The position numbers were made by a program, and so were the translations under genes. Positions 50,690-59,208 of a DNA stretch of 64,000 nt are shown one piece after another; position 1 is the stretch's first letter; the number at the start of each line of letters is the position of its first letter. This DNA is from Pseudoflavonifractor sp050943825 (GTDB lineage Bacteria > Bacillota > Clostridia > Oscillospirales > Oscillospiraceae), in the NCBI RefSeq assembly GCF_050943825.1, contig NZ_JBMNPX010000007.1, forward strand, positions 62,001-126,000, written 5' to 3'. The notes beneath the pieces are model-generated. The model did not search any database. It saw only the letters and a list, made by a program, of their open reading frames with translations, and had not been told where the DNA came from.

Positions 50690-50938
50690 ATGACCTTTTT
50701 TACCCGCTACAGCTGCCTTCACCCACTCTCCCGGTACATAGCCGCCCGCTGCGCCCAGCTGGCCTGTCTGATGCTCGCCGGCGCCCTCATCACCCTGGTG
50801 TGGGCCGGGCAGTGGGACCTGTACGCCAGCCTTCAGTACGAGTATGCCTCCTATACCGCTCTCTCCGCCTGCGCTGTGCTCTTTGCCGGACTCTTCGGCG
50901 GACTGCTGCTGGAGGACATCCTGCAAAAGACGGCTTAG
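50690..50938 (+). CDS. Small two-span membrane protein
   Basis: 82 residues. Two hydrophobic segments (LACLMLAGALITLVWAG and LSACAVLFAGLFGGLLLED) joined by a short polar loop. No family recognised. The ribosome site is weak (GAGACTGAGAC), so the start is less sure, but the codon use fits the chromosome and a strong terminator follows shortly after the stop. Confidence 0.6.
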   Translation: MTFFTRYSCLHPLSRYIAARCAQLACLMLAGALITLVWAGQWDLYASLQYEYASYTALSACAVLFAGLFGGLLLEDILQKTA

Positions 50939-50954
50939 GCCCCTCCCAGACAGC

Positions 50955-50998
50955 AAAAACCCGGCGCTTCCGTTCTTACGGAAGCGCCGGGTTTTCTC
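50955..50998. terminator. Bidirectional terminator
   Basis: AAAACCCGGCGCTTCCG pairs with CGGAAGCGCCGGGTTTT around a 6-base loop, with T-tracts on both strands. It lies between the small membrane protein and the EamA transporter genes. Confidence 0.92.
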
Positions 50999-51006
50999 TT
51001 TTATTC

Positions 51007-51879
51007 CTATTCCGCCCTTGTGTAGAGCAATACGCCCGCCAGTACCAGCACACCGCCCGCAGCCTGCACCAGTCCGGGCATCTCCCCAAAAAGAGGCACC
51101 GCCAGCACGGTGGCGAACACCGGTTCGCACAGCTTGGCCGCCGACACATAGGAGGGTGAGAGGTACTTCAGACTCCAGCTGAACAGGCTGTGGCCCAGCA
51201 GGGTGCACACCACCGCCAGCAGCAGTCCGATGACCCATTCCCTGGGCGGGTACCCCACCACCGGTGTGCCGGTGATCAGGTCCAGCAGCAGCAGGGTGAG
51301 GAAGCTGGAGAGATAGGTAAAGAAGGTATAAACCGTGGTGGACATGTGGCCCCGCTCCACCCGGCCGATGAGGGTGTAGAGGGCCACAAACACCGCTCCG
51401 GCCAGACTGAGCAGGTCGCCGTACAGGGCGCTCCGGCCACTTACCCCTCCGCCGTCGGACAGAGCCAGCACCACACTGCCCAGAAAGGCCAGGGCGATGG
51501 CCGCCACGCCCAGTCTGGGAATTTTCCCTTTGAGGAAGAGGGCAAAGCCCAGGGCGCAGAAGATGACCTCGGTGCTCACCAGTACGGTGGAGCTGGCCAC
51601 TGAGGTCCACCGGAGGGACTCAAACCAGCTGGCAAAGTGGAGGGCCAGCAGGGCTCCGCTGGCGGCGCAGGAGAGGAGATCCCGCCCTTTGAGCTGTTTC
51701 AGCTCATCCCGGTACCGCAGCAGCAGGGCGGGCAGCAGCAGAACCACCGTCCAGCCCAGGCGGCAGGTGGCTGTGAAGAGGGATGGCGCCTGGGACCAGC
51801 GGACGAAAAAGGAGGAAAATGCCGCCCCCAGCACGCCCAGGAACAGCACCGCCTTGGGACTGGCGGTCAGCTTTGTCAT
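51007..51879 (-). CDS. DMT-superfamily (EamA) transporter
   Basis: 290 residues with ten hydrophobic segments in two EamA repeats. The first starts KAVLFLGVLGAAFSSFFVRW and the second near residue 150 (ALYGDLLSLAGAVFVALYTL). Conserved features include ALHFASWFESLRWTSVASS and KYLSPSYVSAAKLCEPVFAT. It is probably a drug/metabolite or amino acid exporter; the substrate is unknown. The ATG was preferred to a TTG 21 bases upstream, which falls in the T-tract of a hairpin. Confidence 0.9.
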   Translation of the reverse strand: MTKLTASPKAVLFLGVLGAAFSSFFVRWSQAPSLFTATCRLGWTVVLLLPALLLRYRDELKQLKGRDLLSCAASGALLALHFASWFESLRWTSVASSTVLVSTEVIFCALGFALFLKGKIPRLGVAAIALAFLGSVVLALSDGGGVSGRSALYGDLLSLAGAVFVALYTLIGRVERGHMSTTVYTFFTYLSSFLTLLLLDLITGTPVVGYPPREWVIGLLLAVVCTLLGHSLFSWSLKYLSPSYVSAAKLCEPVFATVLAVPLFGEMPGLVQAAGGVLVLAGVLLYTRAE

Positions 51880-51896
51880 AGGGAAACACCCACTTT

Positions 51897-51931
51897 GCAA
51901 AAAATGGACGGACGCGGCTGCGTCCGTCCAT
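51897..51931 (-). terminator. Hairpin and T-tract just upstream of the EamA gene
   Basis: ATGGACGGACGC pairs with GCGTCCGTCCAT, followed by TTTTTT on the minus strand. It can end the preceding acetylation operon. A promoter lies just upstream of it, so it is also the very start of the EamA transcript and could act as an attenuator. Confidence 0.8.
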
Positions 51932-51933
51932 TT

Positions 51934-51962
51934 ATGATACCTTAAAATGTGAGTGCTGGCAA
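51934..51962 (-). promoter_or_regulatory. Promoter of the EamA gene
   Basis: TTGCCA, a 17-base spacer and TATCAT on the minus strand, immediately before the hairpin. Confidence 0.55.
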
Positions 51963-51974
51963 GAACAAGCTGCC

Positions 51975-53132
51975 TCAGGGCTGGCGCAGGGTGAACAGGT
52001 TGGTGTCCGTGACGAAGTTGGACACGCTGTACAGCACCACGGCCATGTCGATGTCGTTGTCCTTGATATACTGGGGGATGGAGTAGCGGTAGTAGCGCAG
52101 GTCGATGAGGTGGATCTCAGAGAAGTGCTGGGTCAGGAAGGGCACCAGGCTGTCGGTGTAGGAGTCCCGCAGGATGAGGATCTTGGGTCCGTCCACGTTG
52201 GGGTTCTTGACAACGCCCAGAGACTGGTTGCCGCCCATGAAGAAGGTGTACTTATCTTTAATGTCCAGCTTATCCCAGTTGTACAGGGCGCCCTCCTCCG
52301 GCTCGCCTGTGAACCAGGAGGTGACCTCCACGCCGGGATCCGGGACATAGATATCAATGTCGTCTGGCTGCACCCAGCGCACACCGGAGGTGGAGAATAC
52401 GGTGCCGTAGAAGCTGTCGGACACGGTCTGCTTGGTGTAGCTGTCCAGAGGCACCGGCTCCATGCCCAGGGCGTTCATGAGGGAGACATAGCCGTAGTAA
52501 GCGCCCAGGCTGGTCCAGTGGTGGTCGGTACGGTAGAAGATATCCTCGTCCCTATGGTCCCACAGCTGCTGATAGCTGTCATACCAGATGGCGTCGCTGC
52601 TGGCCTGAATGCCGTCGATAACCTCCTTCTGGTCGGCGTTGGGGGCGCCCGCAGGCAGCCGGTCGGCCCAGATGGACACCGCGCCGGGGATGAGGGTCAT
52701 GTACACCGGCACGCCGGCGTTGGCCACAAACTGGTTCACATAGCCCACATTGGTGTCCACCCGCTTCTGGTCGGGCTGGTCAAAGCGGGTGATAAGGGTG
52801 TCCTTGTCGCAGAAATAGACGCCGTTGTTCTCCTGCTTGCCCACCGCCCGCTCGGAGGAGGACTTGAGGGCCACCCAGCTGTCCCGGAGGATAAACTGGT
52901 CATTGCAGTAGGTCTCAAATTCTTTCATGAAGGTGCCGTTAAAGAAGCTGCCGCTGTTCTCCACCGGCCAGGCCAGCCTGAAATCGGAGACGGTGAGGGT
53001 GGGCAGCTGCTGAAGGGAACGGTTCTCCAGTTCGGAGGTCTCCCGGTCGGGCGCCAGCGCGGTCGCTGTGGTCAGCACGCCCAGAAATACGCAGAACAGC
53101 GCGGTGAGGAAAATACTGTACCGTTTACTCAT
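51975..53132 (-). CDS. DHHW-family (AlgX/DltD-like) surface protein
   Basis: 385 residues. A signal anchor (YSIFLTALFCVFLGVLTTAT) is followed by an SGNH-like extracytoplasmic domain. The DHHW motif appears as FYRTDHHWTSLGAYYGYVSL, and ILRDSYTDSLVPFLTQHF contains the serine-like region. Such proteins accept or transfer acetyl groups delivered by MBOAT partners onto exopolymers. It lies 17 bases after the MBOAT gene stop and is the last gene of a three-gene operon. Confidence 0.9.
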   Translation of the reverse strand: MSKRYSIFLTALFCVFLGVLTTATALAPDRETSELENRSLQQLPTLTVSDFRLAWPVENSGSFFNGTFMKEFETYCNDQFILRDSWVALKSSSERAVGKQENNGVYFCDKDTLITRFDQPDQKRVDTNVGYVNQFVANAGVPVYMTLIPGAVSIWADRLPAGAPNADQKEVIDGIQASSDAIWYDSYQQLWDHRDEDIFYRTDHHWTSLGAYYGYVSLMNALGMEPVPLDSYTKQTVSDSFYGTVFSTSGVRWVQPDDIDIYVPDPGVEVTSWFTGEPEEGALYNWDKLDIKDKYTFFMGGNQSLGVVKNPNVDGPKILILRDSYTDSLVPFLTQHFSEIHLIDLRYYRYSIPQYIKDNDIDMAVVLYSVSNFVTDTNLFTLRQP

Positions 53133-53149
53133 TCCATGGTCCTCCTGAC

Positions 53150-54553
53150 TCAGAAGTTGAAGTAGATAAAGGGATTATAGGTGGAGTCCACCAGATAGGC
53201 GGTGCACAGCACCAGACCGGCCAGCAGCAGCACGGGGAGCACGACCTTTTCCGCCTTTTGGGGGAGTTTGTCCCACAAGACCCGGGCCAGGGGCGCCGAA
53301 GCCGCGCCGCCGATGACCAGCATGGGCAGGTAGGAGCGCAGATAATAGCCAAAGGCGCTGTCCGCCAGTCCTCCGGCAGCGCCGCCGAACATGGCCTGCA
53401 TATAACTTACCATCTGGCCGAAGTCCTCCAGGCCGAAGATTGCCCAGCTCACCAGCACCAGGAAGAGCGTGTACAGGTGCTGGCATGCGGCAGGCCACTT
53501 CTCAATCCACTTCAGGAGGAAGAGCTTCTCCGCGATGATGAGCACGCCAAAGTACAGTCCCCAGAGGAGGAAGTTCCAGCCGGCGCCGTGCCAGATGCCC
53601 GTCAGCCCCCACACCACCATCAGGTTAAAGCACAGTCGGAAGCGGCCCACCCGGTTGCCTCCCATGGGGATATACACATACTCCCGGAACCAGGAGCCCA
53701 GGGAAATATGCCACCGCCGCCAGAACTCCGTGATGGATCTGGAGATGTAGGGGTAATCAAAGTTGCGCAGGAACTCAAAGCCCAGCATCCGGCCCATACC
53801 CACCGCCATATCCGAGTAACCGGAGAAGTCGAAGTAGATCTGCAGCGCAAAGGCCAGCACGCCCAGCCAGGCGCCGGCCACGGTCAGCTGGCTGGAGTCC
53901 ATGGCCTTATAGGTGTCCCACAGCATGCCGATGTTGTTGGCCAGCAGCACCTTTTTGGCCAGGCCCACAACAAAGACCTGCACGCCGGAGGCAAACTGCT
54001 CCACGCTCCAGCTCCGCTCGTCCACCTGATCGGCCAGCTCCTTGTACTTCAGGATGGGGCCGGCGATAAGCTGAGGGAAGAGGGTGACAAAGGTACCGAA
54101 GCGGACCAGGCTGCGCTGGGGTCTGGCGTCTCCCCGGTAGACATCCACCGGATACGTCATGGTCTGGAACGTATAGAAGGAGATTCCGATGGGCAGGCGC
54201 AGGCCAAGCTCTGGCATGAAGTTCAGACCTACGGCCGCCAGGCTGCCCGCAATAAAGTCCCAGTATTTGAAGAAGAACAGCAGGGCCAGATTGATCACAA
54301 TGGCTGCCGCCACCGCGACTCTGGCCGCGCCGTCCCGGCCCTGGGCTTTAAAGCGGCCCACCAGAAGCCCGTCGGCATAGTCCACCACAATGGTAAATAC
54401 CATGAGCAGAATGTAAATCGGTTCTCCCCAGCCGTAAAAAATCAGGTTGAACACCAGCAAAACCGCATTGCGCCATTTTACCGGCGAGAGATAGTGAATG
54501 AGCAGAACAACCGGAAAATAGTAGAACAAAAACAGAACACTGGAAAATACCAA
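53150..54553 (-). CDS. MBOAT-family O-acyltransferase (AlgI/DltB-like)
   Basis: 467 residues, about ten membrane segments. The family motifs include ADGLLVGRFKAQGRDG, PIGISFYTFQTMTYPVDVYR, MGGNRVGRFRLCFNLMVVW and the catalytic histidine in LTGIWHGAGWNFLLWGLY. It moves acetyl groups from the cytosol across the membrane for O-acetylation of a wall polymer or exopolysaccharide, with the DHHW protein as extracellular partner. A TTG start is proposed with AGGAGG seven bases upstream. The polymer cannot be named from the sequence. Confidence 0.93.
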   Translation of the reverse strand: MVFSSVLFLFYYFPVVLLIHYLSPVKWRNAVLLVFNLIFYGWGEPIYILLMVFTIVVDYADGLLVGRFKAQGRDGAARVAVAAAIVINLALLFFFKYWDFIAGSLAAVGLNFMPELGLRLPIGISFYTFQTMTYPVDVYRGDARPQRSLVRFGTFVTLFPQLIAGPILKYKELADQVDERSWSVEQFASGVQVFVVGLAKKVLLANNIGMLWDTYKAMDSSQLTVAGAWLGVLAFALQIYFDFSGYSDMAVGMGRMLGFEFLRNFDYPYISRSITEFWRRWHISLGSWFREYVYIPMGGNRVGRFRLCFNLMVVWGLTGIWHGAGWNFLLWGLYFGVLIIAEKLFLLKWIEKWPAACQHLYTLFLVLVSWAIFGLEDFGQMVSYMQAMFGGAAGGLADSAFGYYLRSYLPMLVIGGAASAPLARVLWDKLPQKAEKVVLPVLLLAGLVLCTAYLVDSTYNPFIYFNF

Positions 54554-54642
54554 ACCAAACCCTCCTGCCGGATCTCAGGCGGAGACGCACTCCGTCACGC
54601 CTTTCTGTCAATAGTCTGCCCGGATTGGGCCGCCGTCACGCG

Positions 54643-55398
54643 TTATTTTGCGTAGGTGTTAAAGGCCTCCACCATGGCGTCGGCGTTCCCGTCGATGCAG
54701 AAGAGGATGTAATCGCCGCTGGTGACCAGCTTGTAGTTGTCCAGCAGCTCCGCGGTCTCAGGGTACTGGCTGCCGCTGCTCTGCAGAGTGGCCAGCCGGG
54801 ACTCGCAGGCGGCCTTCACCGCGTCCACGCGGCCGGGGGCGCACTGGGCAATCAGGAACTCGGTGACGTGGGCGCTCATCAGAGGCATCTTGCCGATGAA
54901 CTCCACCAGGTCGGAGGACTCAATGCCGTACAGATCGGAGAGCAGAGCCTCGTCCATGTCCATCAGGTCGGGCCGCTCCAGACCGGACACATCGTTCCAG
55001 ATGGACTGGACCACAGAGGCAGAGGGGCTCTCGGAGGGCTGCTGGCTCTCACTGGGCTTGGGGCTCTCGGAAGGCTTCTGGGTCTCGCTGGGCTTGGGGC
55101 TCTCAGAGGGCTTCTGGCTCTCGCTGGGCTTGGGGCTCTCAGAGGGCTTCTGGCTCTCGCTGGGCTGAGTGCTCTCAGAGGGCTCGGGGGTCTCGCTGGG
55201 CTGAGCGCTCTCAGAGGGCTCGGGGGTCTCGCTGGGGGTGACCTCGGGAGAGGGAGAAGGCGTGGGAGTCAGGCTCTCGGTGGCAGGGGGCGTGCTGACG
55301 GGAGGGGTGGAGCCCTCGGTGTCAGGGCTGCCGCAGGCGGCCAGCAGAGACAGGGTCAGAGCCCCGGAGAGGGCCAGAGCGATAAACTTCTTGTTCAT
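54643..55398 (-). CDS. DUF4358 lipoprotein with Pro/Ser/Glu repeat stalk
   Basis: 251 residues. The lipoprotein signal MNKKFIALALSGALTLSLLAAC has a clear lipobox (LAAC). A stalk of PSES/PKPSESQK-type repeats runs to about residue 125. A DUF4358 domain follows (SIWNDVSGLERPDLMDMDE, LYGIESSDLVEFIGKMPLMS, ITQC-like LIAQCAPGRVDAV). DUF4358 proteins commonly accompany MBOAT and DHHW genes, as here, and may assist polymer acetylation. It is the first gene of the operon; a 90-base gap separates it from the MBOAT gene. Confidence 0.88.
   Translation of the reverse strand: MNKKFIALALSGALTLSLLAACGSPDTEGSTPPVSTPPATESLTPTPSPSPEVTPSETPEPSESAQPSETPEPSESTQPSESQKPSESPKPSESQKPSESPKPSETQKPSESPKPSESQQPSESPSASVVQSIWNDVSGLERPDLMDMDEALLSDLYGIESSDLVEFIGKMPLMSAHVTEFLIAQCAPGRVDAVKAACESRLATLQSSGSQYPETAELLDNYKLVTSGDYILFCIDGNADAMVEAFNTYAK
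55021..55250 (-). repeat. Low-complexity repeats encoding the Pro/Ser/Glu stalk
   Basis: About 36-base imperfect tandem repeats (GAGAGCCCCAAGCCCAGCGA-like units) encode PSESPKPSESQK. They are prone to slippage, so stalk length may differ among strains. Confidence 0.7.
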
Positions 55399-55520
55399 AT
55401 TGCGTAAACTCCTTTAATGTGTAATATCAAGCGGGGTGTGCACAACCCCTTTTGCAAAACCGCAGTCTTTGACGGACCTCGGCAAGAAAAAGTTCCCGCT
55501 CTGCGCAAAAAACTTTCCGC

Positions 55521-55565
55521 AAAAAGCCGCCCGCGGGGAGGCCGTTCTCCTCCCGGGGCGGCTGG
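55521..55565 (-). terminator. Terminator of udk
   Basis: On the minus strand, GCCGCCCCGGGAGG and CCTCCCCGCGGGCGGC form a GC-rich stem, then TTTTTG. Confidence 0.85.
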
Positions 55566-55585
55566 GCTGCATATTGTGAGGCGTC

Positions 55586-56203
55586 TCAGGTCTCCTCCAC
55601 GTGGCTTTTGATCCGCTGGGTGATCATCTCCAGGGCCACCAGGTTGTGGCCGCCGTCCAGCACTACAATGTCGGCGTACTGCCGGGAGGGCTGGACAAAT
55701 TGCTCATGCATGGGCTTGACGGTGGTGAGATACTGGTCGATAACGCTGTCCAGGCTTCTCCCCCGCTCCTTCACGTCCCGGAGAATCCGGCGCAGAATCC
55801 GCACGTCAGCATCGGTGTCCACAAAGATCTTGATGTCCATCAGGTCGCGCAGGGCCTTGTTCTCAAAGATCAGGATGCCCTCCACAATCACCACCTTGGT
55901 GGGCTTGACCTCCACCGTCTCGTTGGAGCGGTTGTGGATGGTGTAGTCGTACACCGGGCAGTGGATGGTCTTGCCGGAACAGAGGGTACGCAGGTCCTCC
56001 ACCATCAGGTCGGTGTCAAAGGCATCGGGGTGGTCGTAGTTCAGGGCTGCCCGCTCCTCATAGGTCATGTTGGGGTGGGCCTTATAGTAGTTGTCGTGGT
56101 ACACCACCGAAATATTGCCGCCGAAGCTCTCCACAAGGTGCCGGGTGAGGGTGGTCTTGCCGGAGCCGGTGCCGCCGGCGATGCCGATCACCATGGTATT
56201 CAT
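55586..56203 (-). CDS. udk: Uridine kinase
   Basis: 205 residues, the usual length. The Walker A is IGIAGGTGSGKTTLTRHL at about 6-23. YDHPDAFDTDLMVEDL is the nucleoside-binding segment, VVIVEGILIFENKALRDL contains the Walker B, and RDVKERGRSLDSVIDQYL is the lid. It phosphorylates uridine and cytidine in pyrimidine salvage. A long hairpin lies in the leader, 33 bases before the start codon. Confidence 0.96.
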   Translation of the reverse strand: MNTMVIGIAGGTGSGKTTLTRHLVESFGGNISVVYHDNYYKAHPNMTYEERAALNYDHPDAFDTDLMVEDLRTLCSGKTIHCPVYDYTIHNRSNETVEVKPTKVVIVEGILIFENKALRDLMDIKIFVDTDADVRILRRILRDVKERGRSLDSVIDQYLTTVKPMHEQFVQPSRQYADIVVLDGGHNLVALEMITQRIKSHVEET

Positions 56204-56234
56204 CCTGGGGTTCCCCCTTTATTTATTATCGACT

Positions 56235-56271
56235 CGCGATACCTTGACGGCAAAGCCGCAATGGTATCGCG
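56235..56271 (-). other. Hairpin in the udk leader
   Basis: CGCGATACC pairs with GGTATCGCG, with inner TTG/CAA and CGGC/GCCG helices and single-base bulges. There is no clear T-tract on the udk strand. It could influence udk translation or stability; no RNA family recognised. Confidence 0.45.
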
Positions 56272-56323
56272 CCATGTTTTTCGGTTGCCCCGAAAGGGAC
56301 GAGAAAAACGGCTGGAAGAAATC

Positions 56324-56361
56324 ATATAATAGCCGCGCTGCGGCTATTATATCATATTTTT
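56324..56361. terminator. Terminator between the aldo/keto reductase and udk
   Basis: ATATAATAGCCGC pairs with GCGGCTATTATAT over 13 bp. The following T-tract is better on the plus strand, but the hairpin is well placed to end the minus-strand reductase transcript. Confidence 0.65.
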
Positions 56362-56406
56362 CGCCCCGCTGGGAAGGTGTTTCCTTATATTTATCAGATA
56401 GAATTC

Positions 56407-57354
56407 CTAGTCATTCTCCTCCAGGTTCAGCCAGCGGCACTCTTCCGGGGTGAGCGCCACCTCCAGCGCACCGCAGTTGGCCGTAATGCGCTCCGGACTG
56501 CCGGTGCTGAAGATGGCGTAGGCGTTCATGTCCTGGTGGAAGAGCCAGGCCAGAGAGAGCTGGGCCACCGTACAGCCCTTCTCCTTGGCCAGGGTTTCCG
56601 CACGGCTCAACCGCTCCCAATTCTCCGGGCAGTCGTACCCCCGCCGGCCGGCGGCGTCCAGCTTGTCCGCACGGTTAGAGTCAGCGGAGGAGATTTTGCC
56701 CGACAGCAGCCCCCGTGCCAGACTGGAGAAGGCCAGCACCGCCGTGCCGCTCTCCCGGTACCATACCCGCTCCTTCTCCTGCCCCTTCCCCGTCAGGGTG
56801 ACGCATCCTGCGCCTCCGCCCCAGGGGTCCCCAATCTGACAGGCCAGGCCAAAGTGGGGCGAGGAGACGGTAAAGGGCGCCAGGCCGTGGGCAGCGGCGT
56901 AGTCGTTGGCCTCCTGAATCCGCTCCGCCGTCCAGTTGGAGCCGCCGAAGGCCCGCAGCTTGCCCTGTTTTCTCAGGTCATTGAGAGTCTCCACAATCTC
57001 CCCCACCTCCGCCCGGCGGCTGTCCCGGTGGAGCAGGAACAGGTCGATGCAGTCCACCCCCAAGCGCCGCAGAGAGGTCTCCACATCTTTCCTCAGACAG
57101 GCCGGGGTCACCCGGTCAGGGTGCAGAGGCCCGGGATGGCAGCCCTTGGTCTCAATCACCAGACGGCTCAAATCCCTGCCCTTCAGCCAGCGGCCCAGCA
57201 GCGCCTCGCTGCCGCCGTATACATGGGCGGTGTCAAATGTGTTGACGCCTGCGTCCAGCGCCGCGTCCAGCAGCGCGGTATCCTTCAGGTCCGCGCAGCC
57301 CAGCACCAGCCGGGACACGGGCTTATCCAGCCCGGAAATGGTTCCGTATTTCAT
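56407..57354 (-). CDS. Aldo/keto reductase
   Basis: 315 residues. A TIM-barrel oxidoreductase with the catalytic tetrad in order: Asp and Tyr in NTFDTAHVYGGSEALLGRWL, Lys in LVIETKG, His in CIDLFLLHRDS. FGGSNWTAERIQEAN and the NAYAIFSTGSPERI stretch match the NADPH-binding end. The substrate is unknown. AGGAGA lies eight bases before the chosen ATG; the longer frame has no site. It stands alone. Confidence 0.92.
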   Translation of the reverse strand: MKYGTISGLDKPVSRLVLGCADLKDTALLDAALDAGVNTFDTAHVYGGSEALLGRWLKGRDLSRLVIETKGCHPGPLHPDRVTPACLRKDVETSLRRLGVDCIDLFLLHRDSRRAEVGEIVETLNDLRKQGKLRAFGGSNWTAERIQEANDYAAAHGLAPFTVSSPHFGLACQIGDPWGGGAGCVTLTGKGQEKERVWYRESGTAVLAFSSLARGLLSGKISSADSNRADKLDAAGRRGYDCPENWERLSRAETLAKEKGCTVAQLSLAWLFHQDMNAYAIFSTGSPERITANCGALEVALTPEECRWLNLEEND

Positions 57355-57495
57355 CCTGCTCTCTCCTTCTGTACCGGCCAGGAGGCAGTCCGGTATCTCA
57401 TCTTTTATCATACACCTTAGGATATCGTATCCCAGGCAGGAAAGTCAAATGCTTCGCCTTTCCTCTCAGGAATCATTTCCGCACAATTACAGCAA

Positions 57496-57521
57496 CGGCC
57501 CGGACAAAGCTGTCCGGGCCG
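57496..57521 (-). terminator. Terminator of spmAB
   Basis: CGGCCCGGACA pairs with TGTCCGGGCCG, followed by TTGCTGT on the minus strand; the T-tract is weak. Confidence 0.6.
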
Positions 57522-57536
57522 CTATTCACTATATTA

Positions 57537-58052
57537 TTATATCGAAAAAAACAGCCGCACAGCGAAGGCTGCGGCGACAAAGCCCACCAGGTCGGCGCAC
57601 AGAGCGGCAGGAACGGCGTAGCGGGTCTTATTGATGCCAGCGGCGCCGAAGTAGACAGCAATGGTATAGAAGGTAGTCTCAGTTGACCCCAGCATGACGG
57701 CGGCGGTGCGGCCAATGGTGGAATCCGGACCATAGGTGGAGATAAGCTCCGCCCCCACCCCTAGGGCCGCGCTGCCTGAGATGGGCCGCACCAGCAGCAG
57801 GGCCACCGTCTCCGGCGGGATGCCCAGCAGCTCCAGCATCGGCCCCAGCGCCTGAGCAGCCAGCTCCAGCGCACCGGAGGCCCGGAGCATATAAACCGCC
57901 GTAAGCAGGCCAATCATGGGCGGCACAATGCGGACCAGCACCCCCAGCCCCTCCCCTGCGCCGGTGACCAGGGCGTCATACACGTCCACCTTTTTAACCA
58001 CGCCCCACAGGGCTGTGAGGGCAATGATGCCGGGCATCAGCAGATTGACCAT
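57537..58052 (-). CDS. spmB: Spore maturation protein B
   Basis: 171 residues, family length. Four to five membrane segments with the nucleoside-recognition (Gate) pattern: GEGLGVLVRIVPPMIGLLTA, LLVRPISGSAALGVGAELI and MLGSTETTFYTIAVYFGAAG. SpmA and SpmB are needed for proper dehydration of the spore core. Its ATG overlaps the spmA stop. It supports a spore-forming host. Confidence 0.95.
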   Translation of the reverse strand: MVNLLMPGIIALTALWGVVKKVDVYDALVTGAGEGLGVLVRIVPPMIGLLTAVYMLRASGALELAAQALGPMLELLGIPPETVALLLVRPISGSAALGVGAELISTYGPDSTIGRTAAVMLGSTETTFYTIAVYFGAAGINKTRYAVPAALCADLVGFVAAAFAVRLFFSI

Positions 58053-58660
58053 CAGCTCCACGGCTCTTTCCTCCGTCCCTCCCGCAGCCGCCAAACTCTG
58101 GACAGTGTCTTACTGGTCAGAACCCCCGCCGTCACCGACAGAGCTGAGGCCAGCCACACGGCGGGCAGGATATCAAAGGGCGCGGCGCAGCCCGCCGCGG
58201 CCCGCACACCCGCCACGGTGGTGGGAATCAGCTGGATGGACGCGGTGTTGCACACCACCAGCATACACAGCGAGTCGGAGGCCACGCCCGGCGTTTTTTT
58301 GCTCATGCGCCGGGCCGCCTGGATGCCCAGAGGTGTAGCAGCGTTGCCCAGGCCCAGCAGATTGGCCGACACATTGGCTGAAATGGCGTCCATTACTGCC
58401 CGGTCCCCGGCAAAGTCCGGGTAGAGCCGCCGCAGGACGGGCCGGAGAAGGGCGGACAGCTTCTCCGACAGCCCGGACCGCTTCATAATCTCCATCACAC
58501 CCATCCACAGGCACAGCAGACCCGCCATGGCCAGACACAGCTCCACTGCCGCGGCAGCCCCATCCACAGCCCCAGCCGCCACCTCCGCCTCCCGGCCGGT
58601 GGCCAGGCCGCAGAGGATGGATATCACCACCATGGCCGTCCAAATAACTGACATTGCCAT
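58052..58660 (-). CDS. spmA: Spore maturation protein A
   Basis: 202 residues. Membrane protein with the paired Gate domain: WMGVMEIMKRSGLSEKL, ISANVSANLLGLGNAATPLG and LVVCNTASIQLIPTTVAGVR. It works with SpmB, encoded directly downstream with an overlapping start. The ribosome site GGAGGTGG lies ahead of the ATG. Confidence 0.95.
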   Translation of the reverse strand: MAMSVIWTAMVVISILCGLATGREAEVAAGAVDGAAAAVELCLAMAGLLCLWMGVMEIMKRSGLSEKLSALLRPVLRRLYPDFAGDRAVMDAISANVSANLLGLGNAATPLGIQAARRMSKKTPGVASDSLCMLVVCNTASIQLIPTTVAGVRAAAGCAAPFDILPAVWLASALSVTAGVLTSKTLSRVWRLREGRRKEPWS

Positions 58661-58813
58661 GCACTTCCACCTCCTCTTTTTCTCTCTATGCTATTCTCAC
58701 TTTTTGGAAAACATGTCCTCTTTTTGTAAAAATACTTTTAAAATTATTTTTTAATCTTAACATGGGAAAATCATGAACTTCTTGTGAACAAAATGTTATT
58801 TTCCATTTTCTCA

Positions 58814-58841
58814 TTGACTTTGGAATACTCTGTGTTATAAT
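58814..58841 (+). promoter_or_regulatory. Promoter of the AbrB-like gene
   Basis: TTGACT, a 16-base spacer and TATAAT, about 70 bases before the start codon, in AT-rich DNA. Confidence 0.75.
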
Positions 58842-58910
58842 AATGTCAGTTTCTAGGTAATAGTGGAAAAACGCGGAAACTAGTTTGAGTCGACGAAAGG
58901 AGAAAAAGGA

Positions 58911-59153
58911 ATGAAATCGACTGGAATTGTGAGAAAGGTGGATGAACTGGGGCGGATTGTTCTCCCAATCGAGCTCCGTCGCACCTTGGATATTGCGGAG
59001 AAGGACTCCCTTGAAATCTATGTGGACGGCTCTTCCATCGTCCTGAAGAAATACCAGCCCGCCTGTATTTTCTGTGATGATGCCAAGGACGTTATTAACT
59101 TTAAGGGCAAAAACGTCTGTCCCAACTGCATTAAGGAACTCATGAACAAATAA
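58911..59153 (+). CDS. AbrB/SpoVT-type transition-state regulator
   Basis: 80 residues. The N-terminal swapped-hairpin DNA-binding domain has TGIVRKVDELGRIVLPIELR. The C-terminal part carries two CxxC pairs (CIFCDD and CPNC), which suggest a small zinc ribbon, a feature of AbrB-like regulators of Clostridia. The strong AAAGGAG site lies before the ATG. It likely controls growth-phase or sporulation genes; the exact paralog cannot be named. Confidence 0.92.
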   Translation: MKSTGIVRKVDELGRIVLPIELRRTLDIAEKDSLEIYVDGSSIVLKKYQPACIFCDDAKDVINFKGKNVCPNCIKELMNK

Positions 59154-59165
59154 TTCCGCAGAATA

Positions 59166-59208
59166 TAAAAAAAGCTCCCTTTCCCTCGCCGGAAGTGGGG
59201 GCTTTTTC
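59166..59208 (+). terminator. Terminator of the AbrB-like gene
   Basis: AAAAAAAGCTCCC and GGGGGCTTTTT form a stem around a loop of about 18 bases. Confidence 0.8.

Noticed and set aside
55021..55250. CRISPR array
   Set aside because: The repeats are coding, contiguous and without spacers; they encode a Pro/Ser/Glu stalk.
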